Both the position numbers and the translations under genes were made by a program. From contig NZ_CP116942.1 in assembly GCF_028532485.1 (NCBI RefSeq), positions 1,116,001-1,180,000 on the forward strand: 64,000 nt of DNA, given 5' to 3'. The notes under the pieces were generated by a model. The model did not search any database. It saw nothing but the letters and a program-made list of their open reading frames with translations, and was not told the origin of the DNA. Below, piece by piece: positions 1 to 7,575 of this stretch; positions within the stretch are counted from its first letter, which is position 1, and each line of letters begins with the position of its first letter. This stretch comes from Iamia majanohamensis (lineage in GTDB: Bacteria > Actinomycetota > Acidimicrobiia > Acidimicrobiales > Iamiaceae).

Positions 1-1
1 T

Positions 2-724
2 GAAGGCCGGCGGCTCCTCCAGGCGGCCGGTCAGCTCGCCGTCCGCGTCGCGGGCGAAGCGGGCCGTCGGCGGGTCGGGCGTGTCCCGGGTGATGCCGGC
101 GAGGCGCAGCGCGGTGCTGTTGGCGTAGGCCACGTGGGCGTTGCTCTCCAGGACGAACACCGGCGTGTCCGGGGCGAGGGCGTCGAGCTCGGCCCGGGTG
201 GGGGCGGGGCCGTCGACGGTCAGGCTGGGGTCGTACTGGCGGGCCCGCACCCACTCGCCGGGGCCGGCCGTCGCCACCGCGGCGCGCAGGGCGGCGTCGA
301 CGTCGGCCTTGTGCGGGGCGGCCATGGGGCTGACGTCGACCCAGTCCTCGAACAGGACGAACACGAAGTGCATGTGCGGGTCGATGAGGCCGGGGAGCAG
401 TGTGCGCCCGTCGAGGCCGACCACCTGCGTGTCCGGGCCGACCAGGCCCCCGACGTCGTCGCTGCTGCCGACGGCCATGATGCGCCCGTCGCGCACGGCC
501 ACCGCCTCGGCCCGTCCCGGCGTCGCCCCCGACGGGGCGGCCATGGTGAGCACCCGTCCCCCGGTGAGCACGACGTCGGCCCGGTCGCCCCGCCGCCGCT
601 GCCGGTGGGTCGGGCCGGCGGGTCGGGGGCGGCGGGGGAGGGGGTCGGGGCGCTCGAGGGTGGGCAGCACCCCGGTGCCGGCCCGGGCCACGGCCAGGGA
701 CCCCGGGTCACAGGCGATGCACAT
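2..724 (-). CDS. YtcJ-like amidohydrolase, N-terminal 241 residues (runs off the left edge)
   Basis: Metal-dependent hydrolase of the amidohydrolase_3 (YtcJ-like) type; substrate unknown. The ATG is preceded by GGAGG at good spacing. The start MCIACDP resembles a Cys-rich opening I recall in some actinobacterial members. A short beta domain follows (VVLTGGRVLTM near residue 51), then LLPGLIDPHMHF with the HxH metal ligands at residues 117 and 119. The C-terminal catalytic His and Asp residues lie beyond the window. It is the last gene of a leftward pair after the LLM oxidoreductase. Family confidence is good; substrate cannot be inferred. Confidence 0.82.
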   Translation of the reverse strand, partial: MCIACDPGSLAVARAGTGVLPTLERPDPLPRRPRPAGPTHRQRRRGDRADVVLTGGRVLTMAAPSGATPGRAEAVAVRDGRIMAVGSSDDVGGLVGPDTQVVGLDGRTLLPGLIDPHMHFVFVLFEDWVDVSPMAAPHKADVDAALRAAVATAGPGEWVRARQYDPSLTVDGPAPTRAELDALAPDTPVFVLESNAHVAYANSTALRLAGITRDTPDPPTARFARDADGELTGRLEEPPAF

Positions 725-882
725 GGCGGTCCTCCGTCCGTCGGCTCCGAGCACCGTAGGAGGTGCCCGCGCCCTGCGGCGGCGGGCGGTCCCCCGTACC
801 CGCCCCTCCTGCCGGGTGCTGGCGCGGGATCTGGTGGTCCTGGCCCCCGGATCCGACACTGGTTCGGCGGCTCGGTCGGCGG

Positions 883-1911
883 TCAGTCCGGTGCGGCGGC
901 GAGGGCGACGAGGTGCTCGAGGGTGGCCAGCTGGTGGTCGTGGTCGCCGTCGAGCTTGGCCAGCAGGGTGGTGATCCCGGCGGCCCGGTGGAGGGCGATG
1001 CGCTCGGCGATCGCCGCCGGGGTGCCGAGCAGGTTGGTGCCCCGGCCCAGCTCCAGGGGCACGGCGGCCGCGGCCTCGTCCCGTCGGCCGTCGTGCCACA
1101 GGGCAGCGACGTGGGCCACCTCGTCGCCGAAGCCGAGCCGGGTGAAGGCGTCGTTGTAGAAGTTGCGGCCGCCGCTGCCCATGGCCCCGATGGTGAAGGC
1201 GTACCCGTCGGCGTGGCGGCGGGCGGCGGCGTCGGCCTCGGCGTCGTCGGCGGTGACCTCCACCGCCACCGGCGCCACCAGGTCGAGCCCGGCGAGGTCT
1301 CGGCCGGCCCGGGCCGCGCCCTCGCGCAGCGGGGCGAGGAACACGTCGGCCGCCTCGGGCAGGAAGGCGTTGCCCAGCCAGCCGTCGGCCACCTCCCCGG
1401 TGAGGCGCAGGTTGGCCGGCCCCATGGCGGCCACGTACACCGGGACGGGGGCCGGGGCGACGAGGGGGCGCAGGGCCCGGCCCTCGCTGTCGGGCAGCGG
1501 CAGCGGGTACACCTCGCCCTCGTGCTCGAGGCGGTCGCCCCGGCTCACGGTGCGGATGATCTCGATCGTCTCGCGCGTGGCCTGCACCGGGCGGGTGAAG
1601 CGCACGCCGTGCCAGCCCTCCATCACCTGAGGGCCCGAGACGCCGACGCCGAGGCGGAACCGCCCGCCGGAGAGCGACTGCAGGCTGAGGGCCGAGGTGG
1701 CCAGCAGGGCCGGGCTGCGGGAGCCGAGCTGGACCACGAAGGTGCCCAGCCCGATCGACTCGGTCCGGGCGGCCAGGTGGGCCAGCCCGGTGAGGGCGTC
1801 GTAGCCCCACACCTCCGGGACCCACAGCGAGCCCACCCCGATGCGCTCTGCCTCCCGCGCGAAGGCGCCGGCGCCCGGGTGGTGGGGATCGACCATCGCT
1901 GCGACGTGCAC
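883..1911 (-). CDS. LLM-class flavin/F420-dependent oxidoreductase
   Basis: 342-residue luciferase-like monooxygenase-fold enzyme, cytoplasmic, expected to use F420 or FMN; substrate unknown. The family signature is clear: an N-terminal strand AAMVDPHHPGA, ESIGLGTFVVQLGSRSP near residue 51, LSGGRFRLGVGVSGPQ near residue 80, and a C-terminal GTPAAIAERI segment typical of these barrels. Length is normal. GGAGG lies five bases before the ATG. It is divergent from the SRPBCC gene across 90 bases. Actinobacteria carry many paralogues, so specific function is open. Confidence 0.88.
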   Translation of the reverse strand: MHVAAMVDPHHPGAGAFAREAERIGVGSLWVPEVWGYDALTGLAHLAARTESIGLGTFVVQLGSRSPALLATSALSLQSLSGGRFRLGVGVSGPQVMEGWHGVRFTRPVQATRETIEIIRTVSRGDRLEHEGEVYPLPLPDSEGRALRPLVAPAPVPVYVAAMGPANLRLTGEVADGWLGNAFLPEAADVFLAPLREGAARAGRDLAGLDLVAPVAVEVTADDAEADAAARRHADGYAFTIGAMGSGGRNFYNDAFTRLGFGDEVAHVAALWHDGRRDEAAAAVPLELGRGTNLLGTPAAIAERIALHRAAGITTLLAKLDGDHDHQLATLEHLVALAAAPD

Positions 1912-2001
1912 GGGGCCTCCGGTCCGCTTGTCCCCCGACGGGGGTCACCCTACGGTCGCCCCGCCCCGGCGGCCCCGCCGGGCCCGACGTCAGGAGCGGC
2001 G

Positions 2002-2496
2002 ATGCGCTACCGGGACCAACCCACCGTGCAGGTCGAGGAGCGGCTGCGGGGCGACCCGGAGCACATCTGGGCCCTGGTCACCGACATCGACCTCCCGGCC
2101 CGATCCTCCCCCGAGCTCCAGCGCGTGGAGTGGCTCGACGGCGCCGACGGGGTCGTCGTGGGGGCCCGCTTCCGGGGCCACAACCAGAACCCCGACCTGG
2201 GGGAGTGGACGACCGAGTCCGAGGTGGTCGAGGTCGAGCCCGGTCGCCGCTGGGTGTGGGCGGTCGAGGGGCCCGAGGGGACCATGGCCACCTGGGGCTT
2301 CGAGGTCGACCCCGGCCGGGAGGCGGTGACCGTCCGCCAGTTCGCCCGCATGGGCCCGGCCCGCTCCGGGCTCAGCATCGCCATCGACGCCATGCCGGAC
2401 AAGGAGTCCCGCATCGTGTCCCACCGCCTGGCCCAGTGGCGCGAGGCGATGGAGGCCAACCTCGCCGGCCTGCGGGTGCTCGTCGAGGGCGGCTGA
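2002..2496 (+). CDS. SRPBCC (START/Bet v1-fold) family protein
   Basis: 164 residues. The pattern of an N-terminal strand VQVEERLRGDPEHIWALVTDIDLPARSSPELQRVEWL, a GARFRGHN turn, strands in the middle and a long C-terminal helix (HRLAQWREAMEANLAGL) is that of polyketide-cyclase/SRPBCC lipid- or ligand-binding proteins. AGGAG precedes the ATG by six bases. Ligand unknown. It is divergent from the LLM oxidoreductase, so the two may share a regulatory region, but no operator is evident there. Confidence 0.82.
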   Translation: MRYRDQPTVQVEERLRGDPEHIWALVTDIDLPARSSPELQRVEWLDGADGVVVGARFRGHNQNPDLGEWTTESEVVEVEPGRRWVWAVEGPEGTMATWGFEVDPGREAVTVRQFARMGPARSGLSIAIDAMPDKESRIVSHRLAQWREAMEANLAGLRVLVEGG

Positions 2497-2529
2497 GCGC
2501 CTCCCGGCCCGCCCGACCGCCTGCACGGG

Positions 2530-2551
2530 ATCGTGCAGCGCCGCTACATCG
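2530..2551 (+). repeat. Left arm of a 22-base inverted repeat flanking a small gene
   Basis: Matches the reverse complement of 3099-3120 at 18 of 22 positions, sharing TGCAG and CGCTACATCG exactly. The inner part runs into a perfect 13-base palindrome. The right arm covers the presumed LysR promoter, which suggests regulator binding at both ends. Confidence 0.55.
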
Positions 2552-2558
2552 TCGATGT
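2546..2558. promoter_or_regulatory. Perfect 13-base palindrome ACATCGTCGATGT (candidate operator)
   Basis: ACATCG-T-CGATGT lies about 140 bases before the small gene that precedes the LysR regulator. A half-site (CGATGT) recurs at 3099-3104, directly over the LysR promoter. LysR-type regulators usually bind interrupted dyads and often control their own gene, so this is a plausible autoregulatory site; that role is inference. Confidence 0.4.
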
Positions 2559-2694
2559 GGATCTCTGCGATGGACCTGGGGCATCGGCGGGCGGACGATG
2601 GCCCCACGACCCGGACCGCACCTCCCCGTCCGGTGCCCGCCGGACACGGCGGGCACCGGGCCGGAGGCTGGCCCGGCCACCCGAGGAGGCCCCC

Positions 2695-3111
2695 ATGACC
2701 CCGACGACCCGACCCCCGCTCGCCCCGATCGCCCACCCCGCCGCCGTCGAGGCGGCCACCGCCCCGACCGTCGCCGCCCACCTCGACCGCCTGGGCACCC
2801 GCGTGGCGGCCGACGCGCCCCTGGCGGCCGGTCCCCTCGCCGCCCTCGTCGGCCTGCTCGCCGAGGCGGTGGCCGACGCCGGCCACCGGCCGGTGCCCTC
2901 CCCCGGGCCCGACGCCCCGCTCGTCGCCATCCTGCGCACGGCGGGGCTCCTGGCGGCTCGCACCGCCGGCACCGCCGTCGCCCTCCCGCCGGTGCGGGCG
3001 GCGCACGCCGAGGGCCTGTGGGTCGAGGCCGAGGGGCGCCCGGCACCCCGCACCCGGACGGCGCGACCGTCCAGCGCACCGCCACGGTCCGTGCTGGTCG
3101 ATGTAGCGTGA
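2695..3111 (+). CDS. Hypothetical protein, Ala-rich, upstream of LysR gene
   Basis: 138 residues, not recognised. GAGGAGG sits at ideal spacing before the ATG. The middle is Ala/Leu-rich and probably helical (LAAGPLAALVGLLAEAV); the C-terminal third is Arg/Pro-rich. There is no signal peptide and no Cys motif. It ends four bases before the LysR start, in the same direction, and is bracketed by the inverted repeat described above, so it may be a target of that regulator. Low sequence complexity leaves some doubt that it is a real gene. Confidence 0.5.
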   Translation: MTPTTRPPLAPIAHPAAVEAATAPTVAAHLDRLGTRVAADAPLAAGPLAALVGLLAEAVADAGHRPVPSPGPDAPLVAILRTAGLLAARTAGTAVALPPVRAAHAEGLWVEAEGRPAPRTRTARPSSAPPRSVLVDVA

Positions 3112-3120
3112 CTGCATGAT
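3099..3120 (-). repeat. Right arm of the 22-base inverted repeat, over the LysR start
   Basis: Reads ATCATGCAG..CGCTACATCG on the minus strand, 18 of 22 matches to 2530-2551. It contains the TAGCGT hexamer and the LysR start codon, so a protein bound here would block LysR transcription. Confidence 0.5.
3104..3109 (+). promoter_or_regulatory. -10 hexamer TAGCGT, leaderless start for LysR
   Basis: TAnnnT hexamer six bases before the ATG with no Shine-Dalgarno sequence in between, the arrangement of leaderless actinobacterial promoters. Confidence 0.5.
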
Positions 3121-4021
3121 CTCCGACGTGCGCAAGCTGCGGTCGCTGCGGGAGGTGGCCCTGCGGGGCACGATCACCGCCGCGGCCGAGGCCATCGGCT
3201 ACACGCCCAGCGCAGTGTCCCAGCAGCTGGCCGCCCTGGAGGTCGAGGTCGGGGTCCCGGTGCTCGAGCGCCGGGGTCGCAACGTGGCCCTCACCGACGC
3301 CGGGCGCCTCCTGGTCGAGCACGGCGAGGAGGTGCTGGCCGCACTGGAGCGGGCCGAGGCCGCGGTGGCCGAGCTCCACGGCGAGCCGGTGGGGCGCATC
3401 CGCATCGGCGCCCTCGCCAGCGCGGCCTGCTCGCTCGTGCCTGTCGCCCTGCGGTCGGTCACCGCCGCCCACCCGGGCCTGGCCCCCGAGGTGGTCGTCC
3501 ACCCCCTCGACGACACGCTGCGGGAGCTGCGCCTGGGCACCATCGACGTGGCCGTCGACCAGTCCTACGACGTGGCCCCCCACGGCCTGTTCGACGACCT
3601 GGAGCGCACCCTCCTGCTGCGCGAGCCGCTGCTGCTGGTGTCGCCCGCGGCCGACCCCGTCGACCGCCTCGCCGACGCCGCCGACCGGCCGTGGGTGGCC
3701 TCGCCCGACGGCAGCTCCTGCGGCCGGGCCGTGCGCACCGTCCTCGGCGCCGCCGGGGTGTCGCCCACCTTCGCCCACGAGACCGACGACCACCTGGCCA
3801 CCGTCAGCCTCGTGGCCGCCGGCCTGGCCGTGGCCGTGCTGCCCAGCCTGGCCCTGCTGCACGGCGTCGACGGGCTGCACACCGCCGTGGTCCCCGACGC
3901 CCACCGGTCGCTGTGGGCCCTCACCCGCCCCGCGGCCCGCACCCGCCCGGCCACCACCGCGGTCGTCGCGCACCTGGTGGAGGCGGCCCCCGCCTTCTCG
4001 TGGGAGCCGGCCGCGGCCTGA
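3116..4021 (+). CDS. LysR-family transcriptional regulator
   Basis: 301 residues, the normal length. N-terminal winged helix-turn-helix at about residues 4-64 (ITAAAEAIGYTPSAVSQQL, then LTDAGRLLVEHGE), followed by a linker helix and a periplasmic-binding-type effector domain from about residue 90 (GRIRIGALASAACSLVPVAL) to the end. The ATG follows a leaderless-type promoter embedded in an inverted repeat, consistent with autoregulation. The effector and targets are unknown; the preceding small gene is the nearest candidate. Confidence 0.92.
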   Translation: MISDVRKLRSLREVALRGTITAAAEAIGYTPSAVSQQLAALEVEVGVPVLERRGRNVALTDAGRLLVEHGEEVLAALERAEAAVAELHGEPVGRIRIGALASAACSLVPVALRSVTAAHPGLAPEVVVHPLDDTLRELRLGTIDVAVDQSYDVAPHGLFDDLERTLLLREPLLLVSPAADPVDRLADAADRPWVASPDGSSCGRAVRTVLGAAGVSPTFAHETDDHLATVSLVAAGLAVAVLPSLALLHGVDGLHTAVVPDAHRSLWALTRPAARTRPATTAVVAHLVEAAPAFSWEPAAA

Positions 4022-4100
4022 GCGGCGAGGGTCGCCCCGGCGCGGCATCCTGGCCCGACCGGGGGCCGACGGTCGGCGCCCGTCGACGGGAGGACGACAG

Positions 4101-4550
4101 GTGGCCCAGGAGATCCGACGCGTGGTGGTGGGACCCGACGGCGACGGGGGGGTGGCCGTCCGCCGGGACGGACCGGCCCCGGCGCGGGTGGAGCTGCCCG
4201 CGGTGCCGGGCACGACCCTCACCGACCTGTGGCGCTCCGACGAGGTGCCGCTGCCCGCCCCGGGCGAGGACGACCCCACCGCGGCCGACTTCGCCCTCAT
4301 GCCCCCCGGGTCGCTGTTCCGGATCATCGACCTCGGCCCGACCGGCGCGGCCGAGCCCATGTGGCACCGGACGGCATCGGTCGACTGCATCTACATCGCC
4401 TCCGGCACAGCCACCCTCCTCCACGAGGGCGGCGAGGTCGACGTGGCCGCGGGGGACACCGTCGTCGTCGGCGGCGTGACCCACGCCTGGGTCAACCGCG
4501 GCGACGCCCCGTGCCGGCTGGTCGACACCAGCATCGCCCTGGACGGGTGA
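4101..4550 (+). CDS. Cupin-domain protein
   Basis: 149 residues, GTG start behind GGGAGG. The single cupin fold occupies the C-terminal half: MWHRTASVDCIYIASGTATLLHEGGEVDVAAGDTVVVGGVTHAWVNRGDAP. It has the spaced GEVDVAAGDTV turn and a final H, but only two clear His (MWH and THAW), fewer than a typical metal-binding dioxygenase cupin. It could be a small-molecule-binding or isomerase-type cupin. It converges on the beta-helix gene. Confidence 0.82.
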   Translation: MAQEIRRVVVGPDGDGGVAVRRDGPAPARVELPAVPGTTLTDLWRSDEVPLPAPGEDDPTAADFALMPPGSLFRIIDLGPTGAAEPMWHRTASVDCIYIASGTATLLHEGGEVDVAAGDTVVVGGVTHAWVNRGDAPCRLVDTSIALDG

Positions 4551-4586
4551 GCCGACCGGCGACCCTCGGGCGCCGCCCGGACGCGC

Positions 4587-4622
4587 CGCCGCCCGGCCCC
4601 CACGAGCGGGGACCGGGCGGCG
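4587..4622. terminator. Strong hairpin between convergent genes
   Basis: Perfect 10-base stem CGCCGCCCGG/CCGGGCGGCG, extended by four inner C-G pairs after one mismatch, between the ends of the cupin and beta-helix genes. There is no T-run, as is usual in such GC-rich genomes; it could serve both strands. Confidence 0.6.
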
Positions 4623-4664
4623 ACGGTGGTCAGGGTGCGACGGTGGGCCGTCGCACTGGCTGGC

Positions 4665-7424
4665 CTACGGGAAGGCCAGCTGGTTCGGACCGGGCTGGAT
4701 GACGGTGCCGTCGACGGTGAACACGCCCCCGGCGACCGGCTCGTCCTGGTAGACGTTCGGGCCGGTCGGGGCCGTGTTGTTCACGACGCTGGTGTTGGTC
4801 ACGGTCAGGATCCCGCTGGGCGAGTTCCAGAGCCCGCCGCCCTCGTTGGCGGCGCTGTTGTCCTCGACCCGGCTGGCGTCCATGGTGACGGTGCCGGCCC
4901 CACCGAGGTGGAGACCGCCGCCGTTGCCCGGGTTGGCGCCGGTGCCGTTGTCGAGCAGCCGCACGTCGGTGAGCGTGGTCGTGCCGACCAGGCCCGCCTC
5001 GCCGCCGACGACCTCGATGCCGCCACCGGCACGAGCGGACTCGTTGCCGATGATGGTCGTGTCGCTGACGGTGAGGTCGCCGCGCTCGTTGAGGATGCCG
5101 CCGCCGGAGCCGGAGCCGTTGGTGGCGGTGTTGGCCCAGATGGTGGAGCCGGTGACGGTCAGGGTGCCGCCGCCGGTGCCGTCGGTGTTGGACTGGTTGA
5201 AGATGCCACCGCCACCGGCGTCGGCGGCGGTGCCGTTGGCGGCGTTGCCGACGATGTCGCTGTCGGTGACGGTCATGGTGCCCACGGCCGAGTTCCAGAG
5301 GCCGCCGCCCTCGTTGCCGGCCACGTTGGCCGCGATGGAGACGTCCATGATGGTGACCTCACCCGCACCGCTGGTGTGGAGGGCGCCACCGTTGCCGGGG
5401 TTGGCCCCGGCGTCGCCGGTCCACATGAGGCCACGGGTGACCTCGACGGTGCCGACGTTGGTCTCGATGTTGCCACCGGCGCGAGCCGCGCTGTTGTCGA
5501 AGAGGTTCGTGTCGGTCACCACGAGCGTGCCCTCGTCGTTGAGGATGCCGCCGCCGGAGCCGGAGCCGTTGGTGGCGGTGTTGCCGTGGACGCCCGACCG
5601 GCTGACGGTGAGCGTGCCGCCCGTCTCGCCCTCGCCGTCGTTGAACAGGCCGCCGCCGCCCTGGTCGGCGCCGGTGCCCTCCGAGACGTTGTCGCGGATG
5701 ACCGAGGTCTCGACGTCCATGGTCCCCTCGGAGGAGTTCCACAGGCCGCCGCCCTCGGAGGTCGCCAGGTTGTTGATGACCTCGGAGGCGACCACGTCGA
5801 CGTCGCCGGCACCCGTCAGGTGCAGGCCACCGCCGTTGCCCGGGTTGGGCCCGGCCGTGTTGCCGTCGAGGGTGGAGCTGATGAGGCGGGTCGTGCCGGC
5901 GAGGGCCTCGATGCCGCCACCGGCGCGGGCCGCCTCGTTCTGGATCAGCGTGGTGTCGCGGACCTCGAGGGTGCCGCGCTCGTTGAGGATGCCGCCGCCG
6001 GAGCCGGCGCCGTTGGTGGCGACGTTGGCCCAGATGGTGGAGCCCACGACGGTCAGGTCGCCGCCGTCGGTGTTCTCGGCGTTGGCCTGGTTGAAGATGC
6101 CGCCGCCGCCCTCGTCGGCCAGGTCGCCCCGGGCGTCGTTGCCGACGACGTCGGTGTCGGTCACGGTCATGGTGCCCACGGCCGAGTTCCAGAGGCCGCC
6201 GCCCTCGTTGCCGGCCACGTTGGCCGCCACCGAGGTGCCGCGGATCTCGACGTCGCCGGGACCGGAGGTGTGCACGGCGCCGCCGTTGCCCGGGTTGGCC
6301 CCGGCGTCACCGGTCCAGAGGAGTCCACCGTTCACGTCGACGGAGCCGCCGACGGTCTCGATGTTGCCCCCGGCGCGAGCGGCCGAGTTGCTGTACACCC
6401 GGGTGTCGTTGACGACCAGGTTGCCGTTGTTGTTGAGGATGCCGCCGCCGGAGCCGGCGCCGTTGGTGGCGGTGTTGTCGAAGGCGTCGGACTGGAACAC
6501 GAACAGCGTGCCGCCGTCGTTGAACAGGCCGCCGCCGCCGTTGTCGGCCGCGGTGCCCTGGGCGACGTTGCCGACCACGAGGGTGGCGCCGACGGCCATG
6601 GTGCCGGCCCCCGAGTTCCAGAGGCCGCCGCCCTCGGAGGCGGCGGTGTTCCGGAGGACCCGGGAGAAGAACACGTCGACGGAGCCGTTGCCCGTGAGGT
6701 GCAGGCCGCCGCCGTTGCCGGGCGTGGGCCCGGTGGTGTTGCGCTCGAGGGTGGCCACGACCACGCGGGTGCGGCCGCCGTTCGCCTCGATCGCCCCACC
6801 GGCGCGCTCGGCCCGGTTGAAGCTGAGGGTGGTGCGGTTGACCTCGAGGGTGCCGCCGTCGTTGAAGACGGCGCCGCCCGACGCGCCCTCGCCGGTGACC
6901 CGGTTGTCGATGGCGGTCACGTTCTGGAGGGTCAGCTGGCCGGTGGTGCGGAAGGCGCCGCCGGACTCGCCGGCGGGCGTGCGACCGCCCACGACCCGGG
7001 TGGTGCGGATCGACGCCCGCGCGTTGCGCGCCACGTCGAAGGCGCGATCGCCGAGGGCGGAGATGTTGACGGTGGACCCGGTGCCCTCGACGACCACGTC
7101 GCGGGTGATGTCCAGGTCACCCGACGCGGCGCTGGCGTTGCCCGCACCGGTGATGGTCAGGGGGTAGGTGGCCCGGCGGGCCAGGACGACGGTGGTCGAG
7201 CCGGTGAGGGCGTTGGCCTCCATCACCGCGGCCCGCAGCGAGCACCGCCCGGCCGAGTCGGCGCAGCGGCCGTTGCCGGGGCTGGCGTCGACGGTGTCGG
7301 CCGTCGTGTTCACGGTGAAGGTGCGGCTGGGCGCCCCACCTGTCGTCTGTGCCGCCGCGGGTGCGGCGATGCCCAGGAGCAGGGCCAGCCCTGCTCCGAG
7401 GGCGGTGGTCACTGGTCGTCTCAC
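4665..7424 (-). CDS. Secreted right-handed beta-helix protein with five alternating repeats
   Basis: 919 residues from a GTG preceded by GAGGAGG. A signal peptide (VTTALGAGLALLLGIAAPAAAQ, cut near residue 25) is followed by a CSLREA-like segment (CADSAGRCSLRAAVMEAN, residues 54-71) and then Gly/Asn/Thr-rich coils typical of parallel beta-helices. Five large units each contain PGNGG followed by GGGLWNS. They alternate: type A carries GGLHL, type B carries GGA-HTSG preceded by LWTGDAGANPG. No LPxTG or C-terminal membrane anchor is present, so it is probably released or passively attached. No catalytic site is visible. The opposite strand is open for a similar length but encodes no recognisable protein. 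Confidence 0.85.
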   Translation of the reverse strand: MRRPVTTALGAGLALLLGIAAPAAAQTTGGAPSRTFTVNTTADTVDASPGNGRCADSAGRCSLRAAVMEANALTGSTTVVLARRATYPLTITGAGNASAASGDLDITRDVVVEGTGSTVNISALGDRAFDVARNARASIRTTRVVGGRTPAGESGGAFRTTGQLTLQNVTAIDNRVTGEGASGGAVFNDGGTLEVNRTTLSFNRAERAGGAIEANGGRTRVVVATLERNTTGPTPGNGGGLHLTGNGSVDVFFSRVLRNTAASEGGGLWNSGAGTMAVGATLVVGNVAQGTAADNGGGGLFNDGGTLFVFQSDAFDNTATNGAGSGGGILNNNGNLVVNDTRVYSNSAARAGGNIETVGGSVDVNGGLLWTGDAGANPGNGGAVHTSGPGDVEIRGTSVAANVAGNEGGGLWNSAVGTMTVTDTDVVGNDARGDLADEGGGGIFNQANAENTDGGDLTVVGSTIWANVATNGAGSGGGILNERGTLEVRDTTLIQNEAARAGGGIEALAGTTRLISSTLDGNTAGPNPGNGGGLHLTGAGDVDVVASEVINNLATSEGGGLWNSSEGTMDVETSVIRDNVSEGTGADQGGGGLFNDGEGETGGTLTVSRSGVHGNTATNGSGSGGGILNDEGTLVVTDTNLFDNSAARAGGNIETNVGTVEVTRGLMWTGDAGANPGNGGALHTSGAGEVTIMDVSIAANVAGNEGGGLWNSAVGTMTVTDSDIVGNAANGTAADAGGGGIFNQSNTDGTGGGTLTVTGSTIWANTATNGSGSGGGILNERGDLTVSDTTIIGNESARAGGGIEVVGGEAGLVGTTTLTDVRLLDNGTGANPGNGGGLHLGGAGTVTMDASRVEDNSAANEGGGLWNSPSGILTVTNTSVVNNTAPTGPNVYQDEPVAGGVFTVDGTVIQPGPNQLAFP
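5269..5333 (-). repeat. 65-base identical repeat inside the beta-helix gene (copy 1)
   Basis: Identical to 6163-6227, exactly 894 bases (298 codons) apart. The offset equals one A+B repeat pair, so it marks recent duplication or gene conversion between type B units. Confidence 0.85.
6163..6227 (-). repeat. 65-base identical repeat inside the beta-helix gene (copy 2)
   Basis: Second copy of the block at 5269-5333; it encodes the TVTDT-type turn and the VAGNEGGGLWNSAVG coil. Confidence 0.85.
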
Positions 7425-7575
7425 GGATCCTCCTCTGACGGGTGTCGGGGGGTCCATGCGCCGGGAGCGGCCGGTGTCACACCCCGGGCCCGGATTTCTC
7501 CTGGTCCGCCCGGCCGCCGAGCGGGACCGGCGGGATGTGGCTCCGGTACCCTCGCCGCCGACGAGGAGGCGCCGC

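Noticed and set aside
2372-4390. Long minus-strand frame opposite the small gene, LysR and cupin genes
   Set aside because: Crosses three well-supported genes and their junctions; composition is Arg/Gly/Pro only.
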